A stretch of DNA of 47,661 nt from Succinivibrionaceae bacterium UBA3769 (GTDB taxonomy: Bacteria; Pseudomonadota; Gammaproteobacteria; Enterobacterales; Succinivibrionaceae), in assembly GCA_002372325.1 (NCBI GenBank), contig DFFT01000081.1, positions 1 through 47,661 on the forward strand, read 5' to 3'. Under the pieces are notes generated by a model that made no database searches, was not told the origin of the DNA, and was given only the letters and a program-made list of their open reading frames with translations. Below, one piece after another: positions 36,611 to 46,000 of the stretch; positions within the stretch are counted from its first letter, which is position 1; every line of letters begins with the position of its first letter. The translations under genes and the position numbers were made by a program.

Positions 36611-37107
36611 TACGAATCCTCGGCATTAATGATGGATCTGCCCGTTTCCAGCTCCATGTAGAAATTGCAGGAAAAGTCATCACTGATGGATTCGATGGCA
36701 AAACGGGCTTCTATGTGCAGAGAAAAGCTGCAGTGATCTGATTTTTCATCCTCGAATCTGGTGATTATCAGCGTATTGGGGTTCAGCCGGGGTTCAAAGC
36801 ATCTGATTTGCCAGGCGATTTCCTTTTTCACCATTTCAAAAATCTCCGGGCTGTTGTCGAGGCCGCAGAAATCAGACAGCCCGTAGCAGACCACGGAGGT
36901 TTTGGCGTCAGGCCATTTGTCCATTTCTTCAGGACGGGGATGCATCCGGGAGCTGAAAAGCATTCTGAGATTGGCCAGCACGTCCTCCTCCATATGCTTC
37001 CGAAAATACTCCTCGGGGGAAAGGTCGGTGTCCGGGGTATCCGTAGCTGAAAGTCTGGAAAGCACACAGGGATGATACCGATCCCCGGCATAAATCTTTT
37101 TGACCAT
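36610..37107 (-). CDS. tssE: T6SS baseplate protein TssE (gp25-like)
   Basis: 165 residues from the ATG at 37107, preceded by AAAGGA; a 31-codon upstream extension is poorly supported. The gp25/lysozyme-like fold features are DVLANLRMLFSSR near the N-terminus, SVVCYGLSDFCGLD, an EIAWQIRCFEPRL segment containing the conserved E-P-R-L, and late strands with FAIESIS. TssE connects the baseplate to the sheath. It is the first tss gene in the operon; no tss gene lies upstream, so the main T6SS promoter should be in the AT-rich 37108-37500 region. Confidence 0.92.
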   Translation of the reverse strand: MVKKIYAGDRYHPCVLSRLSATDTPDTDLSPEEYFRKHMEEDVLANLRMLFSSRMHPRPEEMDKWPDAKTSVVCYGLSDFCGLDNSPEIFEMVKKEIAWQIRCFEPRLNPNTLIITRFEDEKSDHCSFSLHIEARFAIESISDDFSCNFYMELETGRSIINAEDS

Positions 37108-37817
37108 GAAAAACGATCCTTTGCTTAGCCGCGGCGGGGCATAAAGCCGGCCGGTTCTGAGAGAGCCCGCGCCGGAGTCCGCAGCCTCAGGATTTATCAT
37201 AGCATATCGGGAATAACCTTTTCCAAAACCTTGCCCCGGAAATGTTTACAGGATCTGATGTTAGGGGGCGGATGGTAGGTCAAGCGGGGAAAAGCAAATC
37301 ATATTAACAATTATCCCTGTGAGGGCAGTGATCTGTGAACAATTAGCGACAGATGGGCCTTTTTGTCTGAGCTGGATGATGTGATATCAGTCTAAAAATT
37401 TGGCCGTTTTACAGACAGATCACAAAAAGAATACGGAAGTTAAGCAAAAAATGGTCAAAAAAAAAACAAAAGTAAACTGAAGGAGATGGCTATCTCAGGT
37501 TAAGTTGTAAATGAGCGAAAAGTGCCGTACATGTTATCTGCGAGTTAACAAATCTAATCTTGCCAGTGATTCGGCGTCTAAACGTAAATCTGTTCGTCAA
37601 ATGATCTGTATTTGCGATTTTGTTTTTTTTGCAACAGACTGCCCAAACTATTTACGTTCGGTCAGTTTATTTACGTTATCGGCTATCGGTATATTAGCAT
37701 AACTAAATGAGCACGCAAATTTACTCGGCACTCAAGTTTACTAAAATAATTCAGGCCTGAATACTGCTAGTCATTTATTTATTAAAAAATTTTTGTTAGT
37801 TTTTTTTGGGGGGGAAT
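37108..37817. promoter_or_regulatory. AT-rich divergent control region between tssE and the zinc-ribbon gene
   Basis: About 710 nt without a credible gene; a 62-codon frame at 37511 is unsupported. It should contain the T6SS promoter (minus) and the zinc-ribbon gene promoter (plus). ATTTACGTT occurs at 37650-37658 and 37669-37677, 19 nt apart, and inverted at 37581-37589, consistent with a regulator binding site. Runs of A at 37458-37470 and of T at 37797-37807 indicate bendable or phase-variable tracts. Confidence 0.5.
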
Positions 37818-38411
37818 ATGTCGCAGCAAATTATTCAACTTGAATGCCCCGGATGCGGTGCAAGGGTTGCTCCTGATGCTACCAGATGTGAATATTGCGA
37901 TCAGCCTGTCATAATAACATCATTTAATAGCATTGCAAATATGACGGCGCCAATGGTGAATAAATATGCTAATTCTTTTTCAAACTCATTGAAAAGCGCA
38001 CCTGATAATGAAATCCTTAATGTGTCAGCCGCAATGTGTTATTTGAAGATGAAGTTATACGATAAGGCTAAGTCGGCCTTTGAAAAAGCGATTGAAAATA
38101 ATATTGACAATTCAGAGGCTTATTTTTATGCGGCAGTTTCTTTATTAAAAGGTAAAAAAGCTTTTTTGGCTTCAAGGAGCGTTATCAATAAAGTAGAAGA
38201 ATATATTAATGCTGCAAACCTGCTGGAGGAAAGAGGGATTTATCATTATTTTTGGGGATATATTAAGTATGATTATTTTGACAGAAAGTGCTTAAACACT
38301 TCTCCAGCATGGCAAGAATGTTTATCAACTGCGGAGATGCTGGGAACATCTGAATATGATAAGGTAAATTTATTTGAACTGTTAGCTGTGCCAAGACCGC
38401 AAGGCTTTTAA
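37818..38411 (+). CDS. Zinc-ribbon and TPR-like helical-repeat protein
   Basis: 197 residues from the ATG at 37818, which directly follows a GGGGGGGA tract able to act as Shine-Dalgarno. N-terminal zinc ribbon CPGCG...CEYCD (two CxxC pairs, about residues 11-30). Then helical repeats with TPR character (ILNVSAAMCYLKMKLYDKAK, AFEKAIENN, AYFYAAVSLL). No signal peptide or TM. The function is not recognised; such proteins often act as adaptors. The membrane protein gene follows after 19 nt, so they probably form a two-gene unit. Codon use and GC content are much lower than in flanking genes, suggesting horizontal acquisition. Confidence 0.75.
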   Translation: MSQQIIQLECPGCGARVAPDATRCEYCDQPVIITSFNSIANMTAPMVNKYANSFSNSLKSAPDNEILNVSAAMCYLKMKLYDKAKSAFEKAIENNIDNSEAYFYAAVSLLKGKKAFLASRSVINKVEEYINAANLLEERGIYHYFWGYIKYDYFDRKCLNTSPAWQECLSTAEMLGTSEYDKVNLFELLAVPRPQGF

Positions 38412-38430
38412 TAGCATTTAAGGAGTAAAT

Positions 38431-39147
38431 ATGAATTACGCAAAGAATAAAAAATATTTTACGAGTGACGGTTGTACTATATTCGGGGCTGGTGTTGGTA
38501 CTTATTTTTTATCGTTTTTTTTATTATCATTTTTATCGGCAATGATCGGTGAGAATATTGGCAAACCCGAGATTGGCGCTCTGCTAGCTGTCTTATCTTT
38601 AATAATCATTGCTCCAGTTGTTACTTTTTTTATTGTTAAAGCTCTTCTGGCAGGAAGGGTTACTGACGAAAAGTACGATGCTATGATTAGAGAGCATATT
38701 CAGGAGATGGAGCAGAGGGCACTTGATAAACTTGGCATAGACAGGGATGAAGTAAATGAAATAGATCCTATTATAATCGACGGTTATAATTACGATCAGT
38801 GTACACTGTATAAGAAAGGTAAGGATGGCGTGTGGCGAACTAATGTGTATAGGGTGATATATTTGTTTTTTTCTCAAAATGAAGTGCATTCTTATACTTA
38901 TGAATTTTCCACAACCGAAGATCAGAAAAAAGATTTTACAGACGTGTACTTTTATCAGGATATTGTCTCTGCATCTACAGAATCATCAACAGCAACATTT
39001 AAGAACCAGAAGATTCAATACGAAAGTTTCAAACTGACAACATCCGGTGGTACTTCTCTTAATGTTTCTACCAGAGATTCTGGCCATGTTCAGCGTTCTA
39101 TAAGTGCCATGCGCCAGCTTTTGAGAGCTAAGAAAGTATCACAATAA
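38431..39147 (+). CDS. Two-TM membrane protein of unknown function
   Basis: 238 residues with two TM helices near 17-38 and 48-69 (FLSFFLLSFLSAMIG; LLAVLSLIIIAPVVTFFIV), then a soluble domain of about 170 residues. That domain begins with a charged helix (MIREHIQEMEQRALDKL) and continues as beta-rich sequence (NVYRVIYLFFSQNEVHSYTYEF). The C-terminal domain looks like the small beta-barrel/PH-like domains seen in other bacterial membrane proteins, but this is a guess. AAGGAG lies 5 nt before the start. It is AT-rich like its partner upstream. Confidence 0.7.
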   Translation: MNYAKNKKYFTSDGCTIFGAGVGTYFLSFFLLSFLSAMIGENIGKPEIGALLAVLSLIIIAPVVTFFIVKALLAGRVTDEKYDAMIREHIQEMEQRALDKLGIDRDEVNEIDPIIIDGYNYDQCTLYKKGKDGVWRTNVYRVIYLFFSQNEVHSYTYEFSTTEDQKKDFTDVYFYQDIVSASTESSTATFKNQKIQYESFKLTTSGGTSLNVSTRDSGHVQRSISAMRQLLRAKKVSQ

Positions 39148-39175
39148 TAGTTTAGATCTTTTCAGATTGTAAGAC

Positions 39176-39201
39176 AGCCGGCTATTTTAACGCCGGCTTT
39201 T
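39176..39201 (+). terminator. Rho-independent terminator of the zinc-ribbon/membrane gene pair
   Basis: AGCCGGC/GCCGGCT 7-bp stem with a 9-nt loop, then TTTTGCATTT. It lies 28 nt after the stop of the membrane protein gene. Confidence 0.8.
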
Positions 39202-39564
39202 GCATTTGCAAGAAAGCCTCTGTCAGTGTCAGTGATTTAATTTAGCACGGTCAGCCAATTCAATACCGGGCCGACTCCATGCGCGGTTCAAATAAGAAAG
39301 GAAACAGCGCGAGGTGTTACCCGCATCAATGTTTATCCTCCCCTGAAATACCGATATCAAGGTGAACTCCAATCTCAAACTTTGGATTACCATCATTCCC
39401 GGCGATCAGCGCTTCCGGCTGCGTTTTCCGCGGTCATCATAAAATTAAGGTTTGCGGCCGGAGACTGAGATTCTGGCGCAAGGTTTCTGGAACCTGCTCT
39501 GACCCGCCTGAATCATGACAAGCCGGCATTGTAGCGGGGTTTGCTTTGCCGGGCGGCTCTGAAC
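39202..39564. other. Gap with a possible gene fragment
   Basis: No complete gene. On the minus strand, 39433-39326 reads PRKTQPEALIAGNDGNP, then KFEIGVHLDIGISGEDKH and a stop. This is protein-like in composition but only about 35 codons long and without a start; it may be the 3' end of a lost gene. No terminator for the HD-GYP gene was identified. Confidence 0.25.
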
Positions 39565-41400
39565 CTATGCTCCCGTATTCTCCGCATACTTTTCGGAATG
39601 AACAGTTATCATGCCTCTCATCATGTACTCCCGATCCTCGTCAATCATGATCAGCATAATTGCGGCGATTTCGGGGTCGAACTGGGTGCCCATATTGTTT
39701 TCGATTTCGGAACGCACCACATGCTGGGGCAGGGCCTTGCGGTAGCTGCGATCCGAAGTCATGGCGTCATAGCAGTCGGCAACGCAGATGATCCGGGCTA
39801 TTTCCGGAATATCGGTTCCGGCCTTCCCGTCCGGATAGCCGCGGCCGTCGTAGCGTTCATGATGCCAGCGGGCTCCGATATAAAGATTGGGCATCACCGA
39901 AATGTCCTTCAGAATTTCATACCCCTTCACCGGATGGCTTTTTATCAGGGCAAATTCCTCGTCAGTCAGTCTGGCGGGCTTGTTGATAATCGTATCGGGA
40001 ATCGCAATTTTGCCTACATCATGCAGCAGTGCGACATTGAATATTTCCTCCTGTTCAAGTTCAGACTTGCCCATGCGCCGCGCCAGTTCCCGGGAATACT
40101 GAGCCACCCGCACCGAGTGCCCCCGGGTATAGCTGTCCTTGGCGTCGATGGCGCTGGCCAGAGCATAGATGGTCTGATTCGAAAGCGCGCGGAGCTCCTT
40201 GTTTTTCTCGATTATTTCCATGGAGGTCTTTTCGATTTCCGTGCGCAGCAGCTCCTGCATGCTCATCATCTTCTGGACATACTCGGCGCTGTCGCAGATT
40301 TCATTTGACATATTGCCCAGCTCGTCGGTGATGTCAGTGCGCCGGAGTTCAATGTTATGAGCATCGATATCCTTGGAGATAAAACTCATAAACTTCGTCA
40401 TGTTGTTGGTAATTTCACCGATGCGATGCTTGAATCGGTGGGAAATGTAATAGGTGATTAGCAGCGCTATAAGCAGAATGATCACGGAAATCAGAATCGA
40501 GATCCGCAAAATCCTGTTCAGGAGAGCAAAGCTTTCCTGCACTGATATTTTGCCGACAATGGTCCATTTCAGTTCCGGGAGATACTCCGCCGCAATGATG
40601 TAATCCTGATTATCCAAGGCGGAAGTGTAACGGGTGATTTCATACTTATTGCCGCCGGCCTTCTCCAGTTTCGGAAAATTGGCGTCCAGATCGCCGGCCT
40701 TTTTCTTCAGGATGTAATCCTTGTTCGGATGCATCTGAACGAGGCCGTCATTGTTAATGGCGTAGTAGTAGCCGGAGACTCCCAGCTTGAGGTCAAAGAA
40801 CATCTGCATGACCTTGTCGATCTTCACAATGGTGCCGGTAATGCCTATGAGCCTGCCGTCTGAAGGATCCTTTATCTTGTAGTTAATGAACATGAAAATT
40901 TCATCATTATTGTTGCCGCGGCGGTAATCGATGTTTACCTGATAATCCCGGTCGGAGTTAATGATGTAATTCATCCAGGAATCCTTGCCGTTAAGGTCGA
41001 TTTTTCCTTCGTTCTGTCCCTGAATATAGTAGGTATTGGTGAGAAGAGAGACCAGAAACGTGCTGGTGAGCTGATTCTGTTTGATTATCGTTTTCTGATC
41101 CAGTTCGTAATGCTGCCGGCCTTCCTCGCTTTCCTTCTCTTCGAGCATCCAGTGGATAGTGTAATGGGATGAGGCCATATTGGCTGACATGCTGATGTAA
41201 GGTTTGATATAGCTTTCGAGCTTGTTCAGCACCAGTTCGGTGTGGTTGGGAACGTACTTATTGATAAACCCGTCGGTAATGTTGGTGAAGGTGATCATAT
41301 AGGATACGGAGGTAAGAGCGATAATCACGAATATGATCAGCGTGATAAAAACATACGCGATATGGTTGGTAAAGGAGCGGGTGGCTTTGCGATGTTCCAT
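39565..41400 (-). CDS. Membrane-bound HD-GYP c-di-GMP phosphodiesterase
   Basis: 611 residues. TM1 (about 15-37) and TM2 (about 300-322) bracket a periplasmic sensor of about 260 residues with dCache character (YYYAINNDGLVQMHPN, GITGTIVKIDKVM). A linker that may be HAMP-like and a coiled coil follow, then the HD-GYP domain: GHSVRVAQYSREL, ALLHDVGKIAIPD (His-Asp about 457), HHERYDGRGYPDG (about 510-522) and DCYDAMTSDRSYR. All metal and GYP-loop residues are present, so it should hydrolyse c-di-GMP in response to an external small molecule. It may counteract the diguanylate cyclase domain of the fusion protein at 43042. Confidence 0.92.
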   Translation of the reverse strand: MEHRKATRSFTNHIAYVFITLIIFVIIALTSVSYMITFTNITDGFINKYVPNHTELVLNKLESYIKPYISMSANMASSHYTIHWMLEEKESEEGRQHYELDQKTIIKQNQLTSTFLVSLLTNTYYIQGQNEGKIDLNGKDSWMNYIINSDRDYQVNIDYRRGNNNDEIFMFINYKIKDPSDGRLIGITGTIVKIDKVMQMFFDLKLGVSGYYYAINNDGLVQMHPNKDYILKKKAGDLDANFPKLEKAGGNKYEITRYTSALDNQDYIIAAEYLPELKWTIVGKISVQESFALLNRILRISILISVIILLIALLITYYISHRFKHRIGEITNNMTKFMSFISKDIDAHNIELRRTDITDELGNMSNEICDSAEYVQKMMSMQELLRTEIEKTSMEIIEKNKELRALSNQTIYALASAIDAKDSYTRGHSVRVAQYSRELARRMGKSELEQEEIFNVALLHDVGKIAIPDTIINKPARLTDEEFALIKSHPVKGYEILKDISVMPNLYIGARWHHERYDGRGYPDGKAGTDIPEIARIICVADCYDAMTSDRSYRKALPQHVVRSEIENNMGTQFDPEIAAIMLIMIDEDREYMMRGMITVHSEKYAENTGA

Positions 41401-41862
41401 GGCGGCAATAATCAGTCAAAAACAGCGCTTTAAGGCAGCAGCTGCGGTGTATCCCCTCGGGGCGGTCAGCATGGTTCCGGTATGAAGCTGTACGGCAAAA
41501 TCAGGCTCTCTGATGAGTTTTAATGCTCCGAAACCATTACGGCATAAGCATCTGAAACTCAGGACACGCCTCCCGGCCTTTAAAGATAAGTACCGAAACG
41601 ACTGAGCGGACAGCTGTCTGCCATTGTCACATAAATGCGTCACCTATGGAAACATTAATGTTAAAAAATGAACAAAGATCTCAAGTTTGTCACATCCAAA
41701 CTGATGCTCAGGCCCTGCATATAAGACAAGGCTCTGGAAAAAAGTCCGGACGATCATGATTACACGCCCGGAAGAAAGGAGCAAATATGCGAAAAGGCGG
41801 GACGGAAAAGCTGTGATTGTTTGCTTCATCTTCGCATCCGGTGATCACCGGAGTACCGGGAT
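41401..41862. other. Gap between the HD-GYP gene and the antitoxin-like gene
   Basis: 462 nt with no supported gene; it should hold the HD-GYP promoter on the minus strand. I looked for a c-di-GMP riboswitch and did not find its conserved core. Confidence 0.4.
41837..41852. repeat. 16-bp perfect palindrome TCCGGTGATCACCGGA
   Basis: A loop-free dyad 10 nt beyond the stop of the antitoxin-like gene. Because it has no loop and no T run it is more likely a protein-binding site than a terminator. Confidence 0.5.
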
Positions 41863-42282
41863 TCAGCCAGGGGAAAGAGTCTTATCTTCGGGGGATTTCC
41901 TGCCGGCAGGCTCGTCTTGCGTCAGCTGCTTCAGCAGCTCAGGATCAGTTAAAGTCTTCTCTAAAATATGACTGAGAACTGCGGTGTAGTTCTCGCCAAA
42001 GGATTCAGCTATCTGAACAGCTCTGTCTGACAGAGAAAGAAGAACAACATCCTCTCTCCGAAGCTCCTGTTCTGAGAGATAAGCAGCCTTTTTCTGAAAT
42101 TCCTGCCTGATTCTTCTGTACTCCGCCATTCTGTCTGGCGGCGCCATTCTTTCCAGTTCTTCGTCAGTAAGTTCCGGATTCTCCTCATCCGGAACGCCAT
42201 AGGCGCCCTCTAAAGCTTTTAGCATTTCGTTTTCTTGTTCAGTCAAAGGGGCTGAAACATCAATTTCCTGTCTTGTGATCAT
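41863..42282 (-). CDS. BrnA-like antitoxin-type protein
   Basis: 139 residues from the ATG at 42282 (AAAGGA 7 nt upstream; a 16-codon upstream extension overlaps the Panacea fragment). The N-terminal ITRQEIDVSAPLTEQENEML, then PDEENPELTDEELERM, resemble the acidic neutralising part of antitoxins from gut bacteria. The C-terminal VVLLSLSDRAVQIAES and ENYTAVLSHILEKTL resemble the ribbon-helix-helix DNA-binding end of BrnA-type antitoxins. No toxin gene adjoins it, so it is an orphan or a stand-alone regulator. Confidence 0.5.
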   Translation of the reverse strand: MITRQEIDVSAPLTEQENEMLKALEGAYGVPDEENPELTDEELERMAPPDRMAEYRRIRQEFQKKAAYLSEQELRREDVVLLSLSDRAVQIAESFGENYTAVLSHILEKTLTDPELLKQLTQDEPAGRKSPEDKTLSPG

Positions 42283-42316
42283 AACTTTTCCTTTGGAATT
42301 GCTTTCTTCTTTCCGT

Positions 42317-42535
42317 TCAGAACCGGCCATAATGCATTGCCATGCTTTCTCTGGTGATTGTATCGGGGGCAGCGCCTCTCGGATCCGCGGCGTTCGCTTT
42401 TATCCGCGGCTCCTCCATAAGTGTAAGCTGGCTGAGCCATTGAGTATTGTGAGCGCCGTAATATTTCAGAACTTTGCTGACGGTATCTCTTTGGCTGTCA
42501 GACAAATCGCCTTCCCCGCCGGTTTCATCACTCAA
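42317..42535 (-). pseudogene. C-terminal fragment of a Panacea (DUF4065) protein
   Basis: About 72 codons beginning at a TTG. The sequence LSDSQRDTVSKVLKYYGA, HNTQWLSQLT, MEEPRIKAN and then DTITRESMAMHYG matches the C-terminal half of Panacea/DUF4065 antitoxin-chaperone domains (L-S-x-x-Q...VL-x-x-YG...LS-x-LT...ITxESM). The N-terminal half is missing; upstream the frame is non-homologous. Immediately upstream in another frame (42532 to about 42597) lies PISRVSMEKYFAEHYP and a stop, which resembles a second Panacea C-terminus. The region therefore looks like the result of recombination between two such genes. Confidence 0.5.
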
Positions 42536-43041
42536 GGGTAATGCTCGGCAAAATACTTTTCCATGCTGACCCGGCTGATGGGCTGAGACTGCGCCATTCC
42601 GCCGCGGCCATTCCGCCGACAGCTTCCCGGAGACGGGACTTATCTTTGTTTATGCGGCTCCGGTTAGGAAATCTGAAATGGAAAAATGAATATTCTTGCT
42701 TTCCGGAATACCCGGACTTATAACGAAAGGATAACCGGGGCCGCGTTTTTTTAAACAGCCGGCCCCGGACAGGATATTTTGCAGCGGGTTTAGCGCCTGA
42801 AGCGAGAGTCACGCATCTCCGGGCCTTGTCTGTCATGCATCGAAAGGCTTGCAGAAGGCGTCTTTGTCATGAAAATACCGGATACGCCGGCATTTTCTGC
42901 TGCGGCCTCTTTGCTGCAGCTTCATCAGTGATGCTTAAACGCGCGGACAGGCGGAAAAAAAAGCTTTTTCCCGCGATGCGAGTTTGCGGGAGACTCCGGA
43001 CGGAGCATTCTCCCTGAGAAGATAATAAGGAGCGGAATCAG
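42536..43041. other. Decayed sequence and upstream region of the permease/c-di-GMP gene
   Basis: Apart from the short Panacea-like tail there is no credible gene. The 3' end should contain the promoter of the 1451-residue gene; AAGGAG at 43027-43032 is its ribosome-binding site. Confidence 0.4.
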
Positions 43042-46000
43042 ATGGCCGAAGAGAAGCATCAAATAGGTTTGCAGCCGCATCTTTCGCCGGCGGCGGCATG
43101 GGCCCTGTCGGTGGGCACCGCAGTGGGGTGGGGCTCCCTCGTTGTTACCAGTAACACCTACCTCAATCAGGCCGGGCCGGTGGGCACTATTCTGGGCATT
43201 CTCGCCGGCACCGTCCTCATGCTTCTTATGTGCCGGAACTTTTTCTTCATGGCCAGCCGTTATCCCCGGGCGGGAGGCATCTACACCTACACCAAGGAGG
43301 TCTATGGCTATGACCGTGCTTTTCTGATGTTCTGGTTCCTCAGCCTGACCTACATTTCCATATTCTGGGCCAATGCCACCAGCCTGCCGCTGTTTTCCCG
43401 GTTCTTTATCGGCGATGTGTTTAAGACCGGGCACCTCTTTACGCTGTTTGGCTATGATGTTTACCTGATGGAGGTGCTGCTGACGATTGCCGCCGTGCTG
43501 GGCATGGTTTTCATATGCACCAGGAGCCGGAAAATCATTACCCATGCCACCACGGCCATGGCGGGCATTTTTGTGGGCGGCATTGCTCTTTGCTGCGGCG
43601 CGGCGTTATGGGGCAATGATCTGAGCAGCATTAGTCCGGCGTTTATTCCGGACAAGGACGCCTTGTCCCAGGTAATGCGCATTGCCTTTATATCCCCCTG
43701 GGCGTTTATCGGTTTTGAAAGCATCACCCATTCCATAGAGGAGTTTAATTTCAAAAAGGATAAGCTTTATCGCATCCTGGTCTCTTCAGTGCTGGTATCC
43801 GCAGCTCTCTACATTGCTGTTACGCTGCTCAGCATCACGGCGTATCCGGCGGACTGCTCAAGCTGGCTTGACTACATCAGCAATCTCGGCCGTTACTCCG
43901 GCATCGAAGGGCTGCCTCCTTTTTATGCGGCCCATCATTATCTGGGGGACTTCGGCGTGGCGGTGCTTATGGCATCGCTGCTGTCCCTGGTGCTGACCAG
44001 TCTCATAGGCAACCTGCGTTCCCTCAGCAGACTGTTTTACGCCGCTGCCCGGGATGATATTCTCCCGAGTTCCTTTGCGCAGCTGAATAACAAGCAGCTT
44101 CCGGCCAATGCCATGCTGCTGGTGGCGGCTTTGAGCATCCCCATGGCTTTTGTCGGACGTACCGCCATTGGCTGGATCGTGGATGTGAGTACTCTCGGCG
44201 CCACTATGCTGTATGCCTTTGTTTCGGCAGCCGCTTACAAAACGGCAAAGAAGCTGAAAAGTCCCCGGGAAATGATCACCGGCGGGATCGGCTTCGCGGT
44301 CATGATCATCTTCGGTGTCTATCTCATGTTCCCGCACCTTTTCGGTGAGGGACTCCTGGAGACGGAGACCTATGTTCTCCTCATGGTGTGGACGGTGCTG
44401 GGATTCTTCTATTTCCGCTGGATCATCAAGAACGATCAGTCCCGGCGGTTCGGCAAGGCCATTATTGTCTGGATTTCGCTTCTGGCTCTGGTGGTATTCA
44501 TTGCGCTGATCTGGTCGGGACGCGTGGGGCAGCAGTCCACCAGCGATTCAATTAACACCATTCAGCAGTATTACCGCGGCACGGCAGACAAAGATGTCCA
44601 GTCTCTGGATGAGGATACCTTCATTCAAGGGCAGATTGACGAGCTGAACCGGGTTGACGTGACTAATACCCTGATTATTTCCGTTCTGTTTGCGCTGGCT
44701 CTCATGGCGATGCTTATCAATCATCTGTCCATGGAGAAGTGGGAGAAAAAGGCGGTGGAGGAACGCGACAAGGCGAAGGAAACTGCCTTTAAGGATCCCA
44801 TGACCGGCGCCAAAAGCAAGCATGCCTTCCTGATGAAGGAGCATGAAATCGATACTGCGATAACAGAAGGGCAGGCCAGGAATTTTGCCATTGTCGTCTG
44901 CGATGTGAACGGTCTTAAGATGATCAACGACACCCAGGGGCACGCTGCCGGCGATGCCTACATCCGCGATGCCTTTGTGATGATCTGCGATATTTTCCAG
45001 CACAGCCCGGTATTCCGCACCGGCGGCGATGAATTCGTGGTCGTGCTCACCGGCCGGGATTATGTCATCCGGAAGGAGCTGGTGCTGACCCTGCATGACC
45101 GCTCCGTGGAGCATATCGGGAAGGGCGGCGTGGTGATTTCCGGCGGCGTTTCCGATTACGTTCCGGGAGAAGACTCGAGCTTCCACAGCGTCTTCGAACG
45201 CGCTGACAACCTGATGTATGAAGAAAAGAAGCTCCTTAAGAGTTTGGGCTCCATAACCAGAGAGGATGCCGAACAGGCGGCCAGTCCCGCGATCCCGGCG
45301 CTGAACGGGGTTAAGCTTCCCAGCGAGAAGAAGTATATCCTGATTGCCGAAGACGAGGACATCAACCTCATGCTGCTGGGCAATATGCTTCAGGAAGAGG
45401 ATTATGACCTTCTGTATGCATCGGACGGCGCCGAGGCTCTGGAGCATCTCAGGGAGCGCAAGGGAGACATTGCCATTGCTCTCCTGGATCTCAACATGCC
45501 CCGCATCGGAGGCATGGAGGTGCTCCGGGTGATGAAGGAGGAGGCCGAGTTTGCGGACATTCCCGTTATTGTAATGACCGCTGACCAGAACTCCGAGGTG
45601 GACTGCCTTAAAGCCGGGGCCATGGATTTCATCCCGAAACCTTATCCTTCCTGCGAAATTGTTCAGGCCAGAGTGCATCGCTGCATGGAACTCTCCGAGA
45701 AGCGCAATATCATCGAATCCACAGAGCGGGATCCCATTACCGGCCTCTACAACCTGAGCTACTTCATGAACTATGTCAGACTGTATGACCGGCATTACAC
45801 GGATATGCTGATGGACGCCATTGTTATTGACATCAACCATTTCCATATGCTGAACGAGCGCTATGGCAAGCAGTACTGCGACGGCATCCTCGCCAATATC
45901 GGCAAAAGCGTGCGGTCGGTTTCCCGTACCATCGGCGGGGTCAGCTGCCGCCGCAGCGGAGACGTCTTCCTCATTTACTGCCCGCACCGGGATGATTATG

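Noticed and set aside
37511..37702. 63-codon plus-strand frame in the control region
   Set aside because: It overlaps the repeated ATTTACGTT motifs, lacks a ribosome-binding site and has no recognisable features.
41401..41700. c-di-GMP riboswitch upstream of the HD-GYP gene
   Set aside because: The conserved riboswitch core and tetraloop receptor were not found.
42528..42836. 102-codon minus-strand frame
   Set aside because: Arg/Ser-rich translation without family resemblance; only a short Panacea-like tail in another frame is protein-like here.
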